This document shows, piece after piece, positions 20,697-28,962 of a stretch of DNA of 64,000 nucleotides. Origin of the DNA: Neobacillus muris (GTDB lineage: Bacteria > Bacillota > Bacilli > Bacillales > Cytobacillaceae). The stretch is from NCBI RefSeq assembly GCF_943193175.1, contig NZ_CALPDF010000002.1:220926-284925 (forward strand), given 5' to 3'. The notes beneath the pieces are model-generated. The model did no database searches. It had not been told where the DNA came from and saw only the letters and a list, made by a program, of their open reading frames with translations. The number at the start of each line of letters is the position of its first letter. The first letter of the stretch is position 1. The translations under genes and the position numbers were made by a program.

Positions 20697-20969
20697 ATGA
20701 ATCAAAATGGGTCATTAAAGGATTTATGGATTGGAATAGGCATAACCATTGGCATCTACTTGGCGGGTTTAGTCATTCTTTTGGCGGCAGCTTATTTATT
20801 TTTCATCTACTTGATAGTAGCAGTCTTGGCTCTCTTGATCATACCAGCTGTCAGTTTTGCCAAAGGGAAGAAACGGTTAGCTCAAGGGGCTCTCATTGGT
20901 TTGGGACTTAATATTCTGTTGTTTACAGCTTGTTTTGGCATTATCATTTCCGGACTTGGCGGGGGATGA
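20697..20969 (+). CDS. Small membrane protein, 90 aa
   Basis: Not recognised. About 90 residues with two long hydrophobic stretches covering about residues 10-55, a basic bridge (AKGKKRL) and a third hydrophobic stretch to the end (GLGLNILLFTACFGIIISGLG). ATG at 20697 has GAGGG 6 bases upstream; ATG 20691 is too close to it. It follows the radical SAM gene by 43 bases with no terminator between, so it may be the third gene of that operon. Confidence 0.65.
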   Translation: MNQNGSLKDLWIGIGITIGIYLAGLVILLAAAYLFFIYLIVAVLALLIIPAVSFAKGKKRLAQGALIGLGLNILLFTACFGIIISGLGGG

Positions 20970-21069
20970 GGTTTAAATACGGCAACGAGGCTTTATAAAA
21001 TATAACCGCAAGTATGAATGATGACTCCAATGTAATGGGGCCAGTTTTTTTGCATGAGGACAAAAACCC

Positions 21070-21114
21070 TTGACATTTTATGGAATATAATGATAATTTG
21101 AGTATATACTCAAA
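21070..21114 (+). promoter_or_regulatory. Promoter and palindromic operator of the TetR gene
   Basis: TTGACA (21070-21075), 16 bases, GATAAT (21092-21097). The 18-base perfect palindrome TTTGAGTATATACTCAAA at 21097-21114 overlaps the -10 end and start site. The half-site TGAGT recurs in the operator at 21738, so this is probably autoregulation by the TetR protein. Confidence 0.8.
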
Positions 21115-21143
21115 AAATGGACTAAGTATTAGGAGTTGGGCTT

Positions 21144-21713
21144 GTGACAGCTAAGAAAGAAAAAATTCTCCAAACGGCTCTCGAACTATTTAGTGAAAAA
21201 GGCTTCAGTGCCACGACCACTAAGGAAATTGCATCGAAGAGCGGGGCAGCAGAGGGACTGCTATTTTATTATTTTAAGGATAAAAATGGCCTGTTAAAGG
21301 AGTTGACCCGGCAATTTTCCTTTGTTGAATCGATCAAAGAGGAAATGCAAAACATTCAGGAATTAGATCCAAAGGAAGCTTTATTCAAATTTGGGCATCT
21401 TTATCTGGACTTTTTATCCCGAAATAAGCACTTTTTATCCTTTATTTGGTCGCCGGAAATGACTCAAAATCGTGAGGTTAGCAGGGAAGTGGCCAGCCTT
21501 ATGAGTTCCATGACGAACCAGGCTGCCGCGCTTTTAAAAAATGCTATTAATTTAGAAGTGGATGATCAAAGAATGGCTGCAGCAGCATCGATGCTTCTTT
21601 CCAGTCTAATGGCATATGGCCTTTTGGGTGATAGAATAAAAGAATCGGCAATGGCTGAGTGTGATCAATTTATTAAGATTATAACGGACATCATTTTGAA
21701 GGGATTAAGCTAA
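21144..21713 (+). CDS. TetR/AcrR family transcriptional regulator
   Basis: 189 residues. The N-terminal TetR helix-turn-helix is clear: KEKILQTALELFSEKGFSAT, then TTKEIASKSGAAEGLLFYYFKDK. The C-terminal ligand domain is unassigned. Start GTG after AGGAG. TGAGT-type palindromes in its own promoter and before the next gene indicate that it represses itself and the HXXEE gene. Confidence 0.93.
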   Translation: MTAKKEKILQTALELFSEKGFSATTTKEIASKSGAAEGLLFYYFKDKNGLLKELTRQFSFVESIKEEMQNIQELDPKEALFKFGHLYLDFLSRNKHFLSFIWSPEMTQNREVSREVASLMSSMTNQAAALLKNAINLEVDDQRMAAAASMLLSSLMAYGLLGDRIKESAMAECDQFIKIITDIILKGLS

Positions 21714-21737
21714 TTCCTTTCTTTTTTGCGAAAAAAC

Positions 21738-21751
21738 TGAGTGAACACTCA
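21738..21751 (+). promoter_or_regulatory. Second TetR operator, before HXXEE gene
   Basis: TGAGTG-AA-CACTCA, a 14-base palindrome with the TGAGT half-site of the operator at 21097, between the TetR stop codon and the ribosome site of the next gene. Confidence 0.75.
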
Positions 21752-21772
21752 AATTTTAGGAGGCGAAATAAG

Positions 21773-22300
21773 ATGACTATCACGGTATTGATTTGGATGG
21801 TGGCCAGCATTTTTATCCTGCATGATTTTGAGGAGATTATTACTGTCGAGAGCTGGTTCAAGAAAAATGAAAAGGAACTATTTCATGCAGTGCCAAAAAG
21901 GTTTCATTCCTACATCAACCGTATTTTTCCAAGGCACACAGCAGGGTTTGCACTTGCCGTATTAGTGGAGTATATCGGGATTTTGATTGTAACGTTTTTG
22001 GCGGTCTTTGGCTTGAGGGAGAATTGGACGCTTCTTGGAATTCTTTCAGTGGTAACGATTTTGTTTCTCCATTCTTTTAGCCATATCGGACAATGCCTGT
22101 TTTTCAAGAGGTATACACCGGGTGTCGTGACATCCATTTTCTTGGTAATCCCCTTTTCCGTTTATTTTTTTCACTTCACACTGAGTGAGGAGTTCATTGA
22201 TTGGCGAATGATTTGGTGGAGCATACCGATGGGTGTCATCCTTGTGTTCGTTTTCAATCAGGCGGGACTCGCGCTGGGGAAAAAATTAGAAACCAAATAA
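21773..22300 (+). CDS. HXXEE domain membrane protein
   Basis: 175 residues with about five membrane helices. The HXXEE motif that names the family is HDFEE near the end of the first helix (ASIFILHDFEEII), and a second conserved site is LFLHSFSHIGQCLFFKRYTPG. The conserved His/Glu set within the membrane suggests an intramembrane metal enzyme, but no function is known. Ribosome site AGGAGGCG. Probably repressed by the TetR protein just upstream through the 21738 operator. Confidence 0.8.
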   Translation: MTITVLIWMVASIFILHDFEEIITVESWFKKNEKELFHAVPKRFHSYINRIFPRHTAGFALAVLVEYIGILIVTFLAVFGLRENWTLLGILSVVTILFLHSFSHIGQCLFFKRYTPGVVTSIFLVIPFSVYFFHFTLSEEFIDWRMIWWSIPMGVILVFVFNQAGLALGKKLETK

Positions 22301-22339
22301 AGACACAGCCAAGCCTTATGTTAGGGCTTGGCTGTGTCT
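22301..22339. terminator. Bidirectional terminator, HXXEE gene / serC
   Basis: Perfect 15-bp stem AGACACAGCCAAGCC/GGCTTGGCTGTGTCT between two convergent genes. Confidence 0.88.
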
Positions 22340-22347
22340 ACCTTTTG

Positions 22348-23445
22348 TTATCCATTTGTCCTTTGGAATTGAACCATGAATTCGCTGAACGCTTTGCATG
22401 CTTCATATGGCACTGCGTTGTAAGTGGAAGCCCGGCATCCACCAACTGAACGGTGGCCATTTACTCCGATAAATCCTTCCTTCTTCGCTTCAGCCAAGAA
22501 CTTTTTCTCTAATTCCTCGTCCTTTAAACGGAAAGTAATATTCATGAAGGAACGGCTGTCTTTTTCAGCATGTCCAAGGTAAAAACCGCTGCTTTGGTCG
22601 ATAGCATTATAAATTAATTGGGCCTTCTCTTCATTTCTTCTGGCTATCTCATCGATTCCTCCAATTCCTTTGGCCCAGTTTAACACTTCACCAAGCATAT
22701 AAATGCCAAAGGTGGGCGGGGTATTGTACAAGGAGTTATTTTTAACATAAGTGCTATATTTTAACATGGTAGGAACCTTGGTTTCTGCCTTCTCCAACAA
22801 GTCCTTCCGGATCATCACAACGGTTACTCCTGAAGGGCCAAGGTTTTTTTGGGCGCCCGCATAAATTAATGAAAATTTGCTGACGTCAAATGGCCTGGAA
22901 AAAATGTCACTGGACATATCTGCTACCAGTGGAACCTCTCTAGTGTCAGGGAATTTTTGCCATTGCGTACCATAAATGGTATTGTTGGATGTTAAATGTA
23001 CATAGGCATCATCGGGATTGTATTGCAGTTCATCCAAACTAGGGATGCGGCGATACTGGCTTTCCTTTGTGCTGGCCGCTTGATAGGGATTTCCAAATAA
23101 TTTGGCTTCCGAAAGGGCCTTTTCTGACCATGAACCTGTCATAATGTACCCAGCGTTTTGTCCAGGCTTTAAAAAATTCATTGGAACCATTGAGAATTGC
23201 AGACTAGCACCGCCCTGTATGAAGACAACCTCATAGTCTTCCGGAATCGCCATCAACTCTTTTAACAGTCTGATGGCTTGGTTATGTACGTCTTCATAGG
23301 CAGCACTACGGTGGCTTAGCTCCATCACAGACATACCCGTACCTCGGAAATCAATCAGTTCCTGTTGGGCTTTTTCCAAGACAGGAAGGGGAAGGGCAGA
23401 GGGTCCAGCGTTAAAGTTATAAGCACGGTGAACAAGTTGATTCAT
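22348..23445 (-). CDS. serC: Phosphoserine aminotransferase SerC
   Basis: 365 residues, fold-type I PLP aminotransferase. RAYNFNAGPSALPLPVLEKA is the typical N-terminus; FIQGGASLQFSMVPMNFL is the phosphate/PLP-binding region; the PLP Lys is in YAGAQKNLGPSGV; and the C-terminal GHRSVGGCRASTYNA binds substrate. It converts 3-phosphohydroxypyruvate to phosphoserine with glutamate as donor. The divergent 2-hydroxyacid dehydrogenase gene is not SerA itself (no ACT domain). Confidence 0.96.
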   Translation of the reverse strand: MNQLVHRAYNFNAGPSALPLPVLEKAQQELIDFRGTGMSVMELSHRSAAYEDVHNQAIRLLKELMAIPEDYEVVFIQGGASLQFSMVPMNFLKPGQNAGYIMTGSWSEKALSEAKLFGNPYQAASTKESQYRRIPSLDELQYNPDDAYVHLTSNNTIYGTQWQKFPDTREVPLVADMSSDIFSRPFDVSKFSLIYAGAQKNLGPSGVTVVMIRKDLLEKAETKVPTMLKYSTYVKNNSLYNTPPTFGIYMLGEVLNWAKGIGGIDEIARRNEEKAQLIYNAIDQSSGFYLGHAEKDSRSFMNITFRLKDEELEKKFLAEAKKEGFIGVNGHRSVGGCRASTYNAVPYEACKAFSEFMVQFQRTNG

Positions 23446-23636
23446 GAGATAACACTCCCAATTTTTTATTTATTAGAATAGTAACACATTTTTATTGCTT
23501 TAGGTAACTAAAGTGGAAATAATCAAAAAATTATTTTTGGAAAAGGGCTGTATTATCGATAGGACAATTATAAAATAGAATTCGTACATAAATGAAAAAT
23601 CATGAGACTGAAATGGAAGAAAGGGGTTTGCTGCAC

Positions 23637-24623
23637 ATGAAACCAAAAATTGTTGTTGCTTACAATAAAGTCAGTCCAAAGGTATTGAGTTTTCTAAGCG
23701 AATCTTATCATGTAATCAATTTTGATAAGTTGGATGCCCAAACACTCCCAAACTTTTATCAAGAGCTGGGGGATGCACATGGCTTGCTGACAGCTGGATT
23801 AAAAATAGATTCAGCGTTATTGAACCGGGCACCCCAACTGAAAATTGTCAGTAATATTTCGGTTGGATATGATAATTTAAATCTTCTGGAACTGAACAAA
23901 CGAAATGTTATGGCAACTAATACCCCAGGGGTTCTAAACGATACAGTCGCTGACACGGTAATGGGGTTAATTCTTGCTGTGGCAAGAAGAATCCCTGAAT
24001 TGGATCAGCATGTAAAAACAGGAAACTGGAAAGTAGAAGATGGGGTTAATCTGTATGGAAACAATGTCCATCATAAAGTGCTGGGAATTATCGGGATGGG
24101 CGGAATTGGCACCGCCGTGGCCAAAAGGGCCCATTTTGGTTTTGACATGCCTATTCTTTATCATAACCGCTCCCGTCATACAGAAGCGGAGCAAATGGTA
24201 AATGCAGTCTACTGTTCACTAGAAGAGTTGTGCCAACAGTCGGATTTCATGTGCCTTTTAACGCCGCTTACCCCGCAAACTGTTAAACTTATTGGGGAAA
24301 AAGAATTTAAGCAGATGAAAAGCACTGCCATTTTCATCAATGCTTCCCGAGGAGCAACCGTTGATGAACAGGCCTTAATCCGTGCGCTTGAAAATAAAGA
24401 AATCCTCGGGGCAGGACTAGATGTATTTGAGCAGGAGCCAGTCAGCCCGGGCAATAAGCTTTTGTCCATGGATAATGTGGTGGCACTTCCGCATATCGGA
24501 TCAGCCACACATGAAACACGGTTAGAGATGGCGATGTTAGCTGCTGAAAATCTAGTAAGCGGCCTGCAAGGGAAAATGCCGCCAAATCTGATTAATCGAG
24601 AGGCATTAAAGAACCTATTTTAA
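23637..24623 (+). CDS. D-2-hydroxyacid dehydrogenase (glyoxylate/gluconate reductase type)
   Basis: About 328 residues. NAD(P)-binding GIIGMGGIGTAVAKRAHFGF, substrate Arg in INASRGATVDEQALIRAL, Glu in AGLDVFEQEP and catalytic His in ALPHIGSAT are all present. It resembles B. subtilis YvcT, a 2-ketogluconate/glyoxylate reductase. The ATG at 23637 has AAGGGG 9 bases upstream; the frame's earlier ATG at 23592 has no site. Divergent from serC over ~190 bases; which 2-ketoacid it reduces is not evident. Confidence 0.9.
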   Translation: MKPKIVVAYNKVSPKVLSFLSESYHVINFDKLDAQTLPNFYQELGDAHGLLTAGLKIDSALLNRAPQLKIVSNISVGYDNLNLLELNKRNVMATNTPGVLNDTVADTVMGLILAVARRIPELDQHVKTGNWKVEDGVNLYGNNVHHKVLGIIGMGGIGTAVAKRAHFGFDMPILYHNRSRHTEAEQMVNAVYCSLEELCQQSDFMCLLTPLTPQTVKLIGEKEFKQMKSTAIFINASRGATVDEQALIRALENKEILGAGLDVFEQEPVSPGNKLLSMDNVVALPHIGSATHETRLEMAMLAAENLVSGLQGKMPPNLINREALKNLF

Positions 24624-24641
24624 TTGAATAATCCAGTATCT

Positions 24642-24675
24642 AATAGAGGCTTGCTGTTTCGGGCCTCTATTTTTT
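24642..24675 (+). terminator. Terminator after hydroxyacid dehydrogenase gene
   Basis: 9-bp stem AATAGAGGC/GCCTCTATT with a 12-base loop and T-run. Confidence 0.88.
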
Positions 24676-24773
24676 CTTAAGGAAGAGGAACAGAGTGCTT
24701 GTGTTTTCTGAAAATTTTGATACTATAATAAAATGAATCTATCATTAATGACAAGAAAGCAAGGGGTTAGAAA

Positions 24774-25553
24774 ATGATTGTACAACTAGAAAACGTCTCG
24801 TTGGTAAGAGATGGAAAGCCGATTTTGCGGGAAGTTAATTGGACAATTGAACCGGGGGAAAATTGGGTGCTTTTCGGATTGAACGGTTCCGGCAAAACAG
24901 CGATTTTAAACGTGCTCAATGCCTATTACTTTCCAACCAAAGGGCAAGTGTCGGTATTGGGCATGGAATTTGGCAAAACCTATTTGGGAGAAAAACTCCG
25001 CAGGCAAATCGGATTTGTTTCTTCCTCGCTCCAAGGGAAACTTCATTCGGGAGATAATGCCTTTGAGGTTGTTTTAAGCGGCGCCTTTGCAACAATTGGG
25101 TTATATGAAGTTCCGACAGATGAAATGCGGCAAAAAGCAATTAGGCTGCTTGAAGACCTGGGCTGTATCGAATATGCCAACCAAAACTATGAAACGTTGT
25201 CTCAAGGGGAAAAGCAACGGGTACTGATTGCCCGGGCATTAATGGCAGACCCGGCGCTTCTGATTCTGGATGAGCCGACAAATGGATTGGATTTTATTGC
25301 ACGAGAAAAGCTGCTGGAATCCATCTCCAGGATTGCTAAGCAGTCCAATCCTCCTTCTATCATTTATGTCACGCACCATGTGGAGGAAATCTTGCCGGAG
25401 TTTAATAAAACGTTGTTATTAAAAGAGGGACAAGTTATCGCTTCAGGCAAAACAAGCGACATGTTAAGTAATGAACGGCTTTCCGATTACTTCGGGATGC
25501 CTGTCATGGTAACATGGCAGAACAAACGTCCGCTGCTTACAAGATTATCATAA
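24774..25553 (+). CDS. ylmA: ABC transporter ATP-binding protein YlmA-like
   Basis: 259 residues, a single nucleotide-binding domain: Walker A FGLNGSGKTAIL, signature LSQGEKQRVLIARALM, Walker B ALLILDEPTNGLD, switch His in YVTHHVEEI. It matches the YlmA type of soluble ABC ATPase. No permease gene is adjacent, so the partner is unknown. Confidence 0.88.
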   Translation: MIVQLENVSLVRDGKPILREVNWTIEPGENWVLFGLNGSGKTAILNVLNAYYFPTKGQVSVLGMEFGKTYLGEKLRRQIGFVSSSLQGKLHSGDNAFEVVLSGAFATIGLYEVPTDEMRQKAIRLLEDLGCIEYANQNYETLSQGEKQRVLIARALMADPALLILDEPTNGLDFIAREKLLESISRIAKQSNPPSIIYVTHHVEEILPEFNKTLLLKEGQVIASGKTSDMLSNERLSDYFGMPVMVTWQNKRPLLTRLS

Positions 25554-25642
25554 AGGGAAATCCTGAAACCATCGGGCTCCCGATTTAGTTGGAGCCCAAT
25601 GGAAGCGTATGGAGGCAGGAGAATGGGCATTGATCAAGTAAA

Positions 25643-27085
25643 CTAAGGATTTAGTTTTAAGAAATCAGTGGCCAAATCTCTATATTTTTCTTTTGGATAG
25701 GATTGGTATAAAAAGCTGGATAATCGAATGGGATCACCAAAAAAATATCTTTCATATTGGGTTTGTCTTGTGCCAAATGGGCTCATAGTCAAATCCCAGG
25801 CCAGCCGGAAAATTTTCACCCGATCCTCTGCATTCCGGCTGGCAGCTTGCAGATACTGGTCCAAATCTCCTCTAATGCTGGAAGCAAAGTCTTTTTCAGA
25901 GGGCAGTGATACCATTCCGCTTGCCCCGATTAGCTGAATGATCTCCACAAATCTTGGATAAATTCTCGGATATACGTTGCTGGCAACCTGAAGTGGAATG
26001 GTACTTGGCCTAAAAATTCCCGATTCATCGGCCTTAGCGCCCTCCTCTGATTTTGCAAGAAGCGCCCTCATTGTTTCAAGGCCGATAATCATTTCTGAAA
26101 GTTTTTCCTGAATATGCGGATATCCGCTGACATTGATCGTATCAACTAATAGCTCTGCAATTCCAAGAATGAACTCTGTCTTAACAATCTGCCTGGTAAT
26201 TACCTGATGAAAAGCAAACGAATGAAAGGAGCTTTGAAGCATAAACATATCGGCTGCATCAATATTGTTGTAAAAAAAGACCCGCTCCCACGGGACCAAT
26301 ACATGGTCAAACACCAGAATCGTGTCCATTTCCTCATAATGGGAACTCAGCGGGTAATTAAACGAAGACTCCCCGCCAACAAAAGACTCTCTGCAAATAA
26401 ACTTTAAACCAGGTGTGTCTGAAGGGAGGGAAAATGCAAAGGCATTCCTCTCATCTGTCTCACCGCCAGTGAAAAAGACCAGCACCTCATCGGTCAAACC
26501 GCCTTGCGTCGCTAAAAGACGTGCTCCTTTTATGATAATCCCATTCTCATTTTGGCCCACCATCCTTGCAGCAATCGGTTCCTTTGAGTTCTCAAAATAA
26601 AACTGGGACCGATTCACTTGTGGTGTGATAAAGGTATGGGTAAAGGAGAGGTCATATTCTCTTGCCCTTTTATAGAGTGATTCGATATTTTCAGGGAAAC
26701 TATTTTCCTTGTTATTCAATGACTTAGCCGAAGAGGCGAAGGCCATTAGGGCACTGTTCATATAGTCTGGACTCCTGCCTAATAATCCATGGGTGTGCCT
26801 TGCCCATATTTCCATCATTTCCCGCCGTTTTATTAACTCATCCTTTGTTCTGGGCTGTAAGTAAGAAAGTCCAACAGGATTCCCTGATTCTGGAGAAGGG
26901 AAGGTTAGCTTGTCTTGAAACAGTGGATTATGCTGTAACTCATAAAGGGAAGCTTTTGTTTGGATCATGCCTTTAAATGCAGGATGTTCGGAGATTTTTC
27001 CTGTAATTCGCTTTCCATCCAGCCAGATTTCGGTTTGTAACTGATCGATTCGGTTTATATATTCCTTTCCGTTTATTGCTCCCAT
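25643..27085 (-). CDS. 4-hydroxyphenylacetate 3-hydroxylase family protein (HpaB-like)
   Basis: 480 residues, acyl-CoA-dehydrogenase-like fold of the HpaB/YoaI group: NGKEYINRIDQLQTEIWLDG start, FAFSLPSDTPGLKFICRESF, DHVLVPWERVFFYNN and the late GASGMVSLPSEKDF. HpaB enzymes hydroxylate phenols with FADH2 supplied by a separate reductase (HpaC). No HpaC-type gene is adjacent; the FMN reductase at 30.0 kb is the only flavin reductase in the window. The substrate may differ from 4-hydroxyphenylacetate. Stands alone, divergent from the AI-2E family gene. Confidence 0.88.
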   Translation of the reverse strand: MGAINGKEYINRIDQLQTEIWLDGKRITGKISEHPAFKGMIQTKASLYELQHNPLFQDKLTFPSPESGNPVGLSYLQPRTKDELIKRREMMEIWARHTHGLLGRSPDYMNSALMAFASSAKSLNNKENSFPENIESLYKRAREYDLSFTHTFITPQVNRSQFYFENSKEPIAARMVGQNENGIIIKGARLLATQGGLTDEVLVFFTGGETDERNAFAFSLPSDTPGLKFICRESFVGGESSFNYPLSSHYEEMDTILVFDHVLVPWERVFFYNNIDAADMFMLQSSFHSFAFHQVITRQIVKTEFILGIAELLVDTINVSGYPHIQEKLSEMIIGLETMRALLAKSEEGAKADESGIFRPSTIPLQVASNVYPRIYPRFVEIIQLIGASGMVSLPSEKDFASSIRGDLDQYLQAASRNAEDRVKIFRLAWDLTMSPFGTRQTQYERYFFGDPIRLSSFLYQSYPKEKYRDLATDFLKLNP

Positions 27086-27220
27086 CTAACCACTCCTAAA
27101 GCCTTTAACTTACTAGTTCCATACTATTAGAGCAATCCTTATTTTGTTCGGAATTTATCTGCTTTGAAATCATTTTATCTAAACAAAATCAGCCAAATCA
27201 CTTGAAGCCATAGGAAATGA

Positions 27221-27250
27221 TTGTACCTGAATCCATGGGTTTGATATACT
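27221..27250 (+). promoter_or_regulatory. Promoter of AI-2E family transporter gene
   Basis: TTGTAC (27221-27226), 18 bases, TATACT (27245-27250). It lies inside the longer open frame and so favours the TTG start at 27292. Confidence 0.6.
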
Positions 27251-27291
27251 TTTACTATAAAAAATCCGAAAAAGAATATGAGGTACGTGCA

Positions 27292-28386
27292 TTGTCAAAG
27301 TCGAAATTGCAATTCTGGCTGATTCAGATTTTATTGATTGTATCAATCATTTATGTATCAAGTAAGATTTCCTTTTTATTTCAACCAATTGGCATCTTTT
27401 TCTCAACCATCTTTTTCCCGATTCTCATCACCGGATTCCTGTTTTTCATGCTGAATCCAATAGTTAATTTTCTCGAGCGGCGAAAAGTCCCTCGAGTGAT
27501 AGCAATCCTGATTATTTATGTAGTCGTTGCAGGAGTTCTGGTATTGGCAATTGGCAATCTCGTGCCTGCTATTACGAAGCAGGTCACTTCTCTTGCGAAT
27601 GAAATACCGGATTACGCAGATAAAACCATGAATTTTGTGGAGGATTTGTCTAAATCCTCCGAATTCAAGCGGTTTATAGACGAACAAAATAATTTGATTG
27701 AAACGGTTCAAAAAAGGCTGATCGAATTTGCCAATACCCTGCCGGATAATATTACACGAGGACTTGGCAATATCATCGGCGTCATTGCCAATATCGCGGT
27801 TATTCTCGTTACAGTACCGTTTTTGCTATTTTACATGTTTAAGGATGGGAAGAAATTTCCTCTGGCTGTCAGCAAGTTTATTCCGTCAGAGTACAGGGAG
27901 GAAGGGCTCTCAATATTAAAAGAAACGGGGGAGACCCTTTCGGCTTATATCCAAGGGCAAGTAACGGTTGCACTGGCGGTCGGGTTGTTGTCGTTTATAG
28001 GTTACTTGATTATTGATATGCCCTATGCACTTGTGCTTGCTCTTTTGGTTGCCCTAACCAACATTATCCCCTATGTTGGCCCATTTTTGGGAGGTGCACC
28101 GGCCGTCCTGATTGCCCTTTTTGATTCACCGACAAAAGCGTTGCTTGTCGTGCTGGTCATCTTAATTGCCCAGCAAATCGAAGGGAACTTGTTGTCACCC
28201 ATGATTCTTGGCAAGACGTTAGATACCCACCCTGCAACGATTATCATTATTTTATTAGCAGCAGGAAATTTGGCAGGTATACTCGGAATGGTTTTGGGTG
28301 TGCCAACCTATGCCGTTTCGAAAACGATTGTCTTGAATGTAGTCAAATTCTTAAGGGCCAGAAAAAGGGCAAATAATACGGCCTGA
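27292..28386 (+). CDS. AI-2E family transporter (YdbI-like)
   Basis: About 364 residues with seven to eight predicted membrane helices and the AI-2E exporter motifs ALLVALTNIIPYVGPFLGGAPA and QQIEGNLLSPMILGKTLDTHP. Members export small molecules or act as sodium/proton antiporters; the true substrate is unclear. The frame is open from 27217, but a promoter lies in that part, and TTG 27292 has GAGGT 7 bases upstream and gives SKSKLQFW as the N-terminus. Confidence 0.87.
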   Translation: MSKSKLQFWLIQILLIVSIIYVSSKISFLFQPIGIFFSTIFFPILITGFLFFMLNPIVNFLERRKVPRVIAILIIYVVVAGVLVLAIGNLVPAITKQVTSLANEIPDYADKTMNFVEDLSKSSEFKRFIDEQNNLIETVQKRLIEFANTLPDNITRGLGNIIGVIANIAVILVTVPFLLFYMFKDGKKFPLAVSKFIPSEYREEGLSILKETGETLSAYIQGQVTVALAVGLLSFIGYLIIDMPYALVLALLVALTNIIPYVGPFLGGAPAVLIALFDSPTKALLVVLVILIAQQIEGNLLSPMILGKTLDTHPATIIIILLAAGNLAGILGMVLGVPTYAVSKTIVLNVVKFLRARKRANNTA

Positions 28387-28396
28387 GAAAGGAATG

Positions 28397-28446
28397 AAAA
28401 ACGCTATGGACCACATGAACTGTAAAATGTGATCCATAGCGTTTTA
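28397..28446. terminator. Bidirectional terminator between convergent genes
   Basis: Long stem AAACGCTATGGA..ACAT / ATGT..TCCATAGCGTTT with T-rich ends on both strands. Confidence 0.85.
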
Positions 28447-28470
28447 TTGTTTATTCCTTAAATAGGCAGC

Positions 28471-28827
28471 TTATTTGAGCATTTCTCTGTTCTGGCTCAT
28501 TTTTTGTTGTTTATGCAATAGGTGTTTTTCTCCCCAATTATGCATTGCATTTAAAATCGGCTCTAAGGTCCTGCCATAATCAGTGATTGAATATTCAACT
28601 TTTGGGGGAACCACTGGATAAACGACCCGACGTATAATATCCTCTTCTTCTAATTCACGCAGCTGGTTCGTCAGCATTTTTTGCGTAATCCCGGGAATAT
28701 TAGTTTTGAGTTCGCTAAATCGTTGAGTGCCATTTTTTAACAGATACAATAAAATAATGGGTTTCCACTTGCCAACCAATATCCCTAATGCATCTTCCAC
28801 ACGGCACAACTGCGGCTCAATTTCCAT
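28471..28827 (-). CDS. HxlR family transcriptional regulator
   Basis: 118 residues, winged helix of the HxlR (YodB/HxlR) family: [51 protein letters not shown] in parts, and [10 protein letters not shown]. Cys8 sits at the redox-sensing position used by YodB and HypR, so it may sense quinones or electrophiles. Divergent from an oxidoreductase/FMN reductase pair that it probably controls. Confidence 0.92.
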   Translation of the reverse strand: MEIEPQLCRVEDALGILVGKWKPIILLYLLKNGTQRFSELKTNIPGITQKMLTNQLRELEEEDIIRRVVYPVVPPKVEYSITDYGRTLEPILNAMHNWGEKHLLHKQQKMSQNREMLK

Positions 28828-28841
28828 TTATATTTCCTCCT

Positions 28842-28861
28842 TAGTATCCTTTTTTATACTA
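28842..28861. promoter_or_regulatory. Candidate HxlR operator
   Basis: TAGTAT, 8 bases, ATACTA: a 6-bp inverted repeat in the divergent intergenic region, similar in form to YodB-type sites. A second palindrome CACTT-TT-AAGTG follows at 28865-28876. Confidence 0.5.
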
Positions 28862-28962
28862 TACCACTTTTAAGTGCGTACTTCATAAAGTCGAGACTAA
28901 GAGTAATAATTACATTGTCTGTTTAAATCATTTAAAAAACGTAAATAGGATAGGTGAAATAG

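Noticed and set aside
25565..25605. GGGCTCC/GGAGCCC hairpin after ylmA as a terminator
   Set aside because: The 7-bp stem is real but no T-run follows on either strand, so it was not listed as an intrinsic terminator.
27217..27291. Longer N-terminus for the AI-2E family protein
   Set aside because: A promoter-like TTGTAC-N18-TATACT lies within it, the ribosome site is poor, and homologues start near the TTG at 27292.
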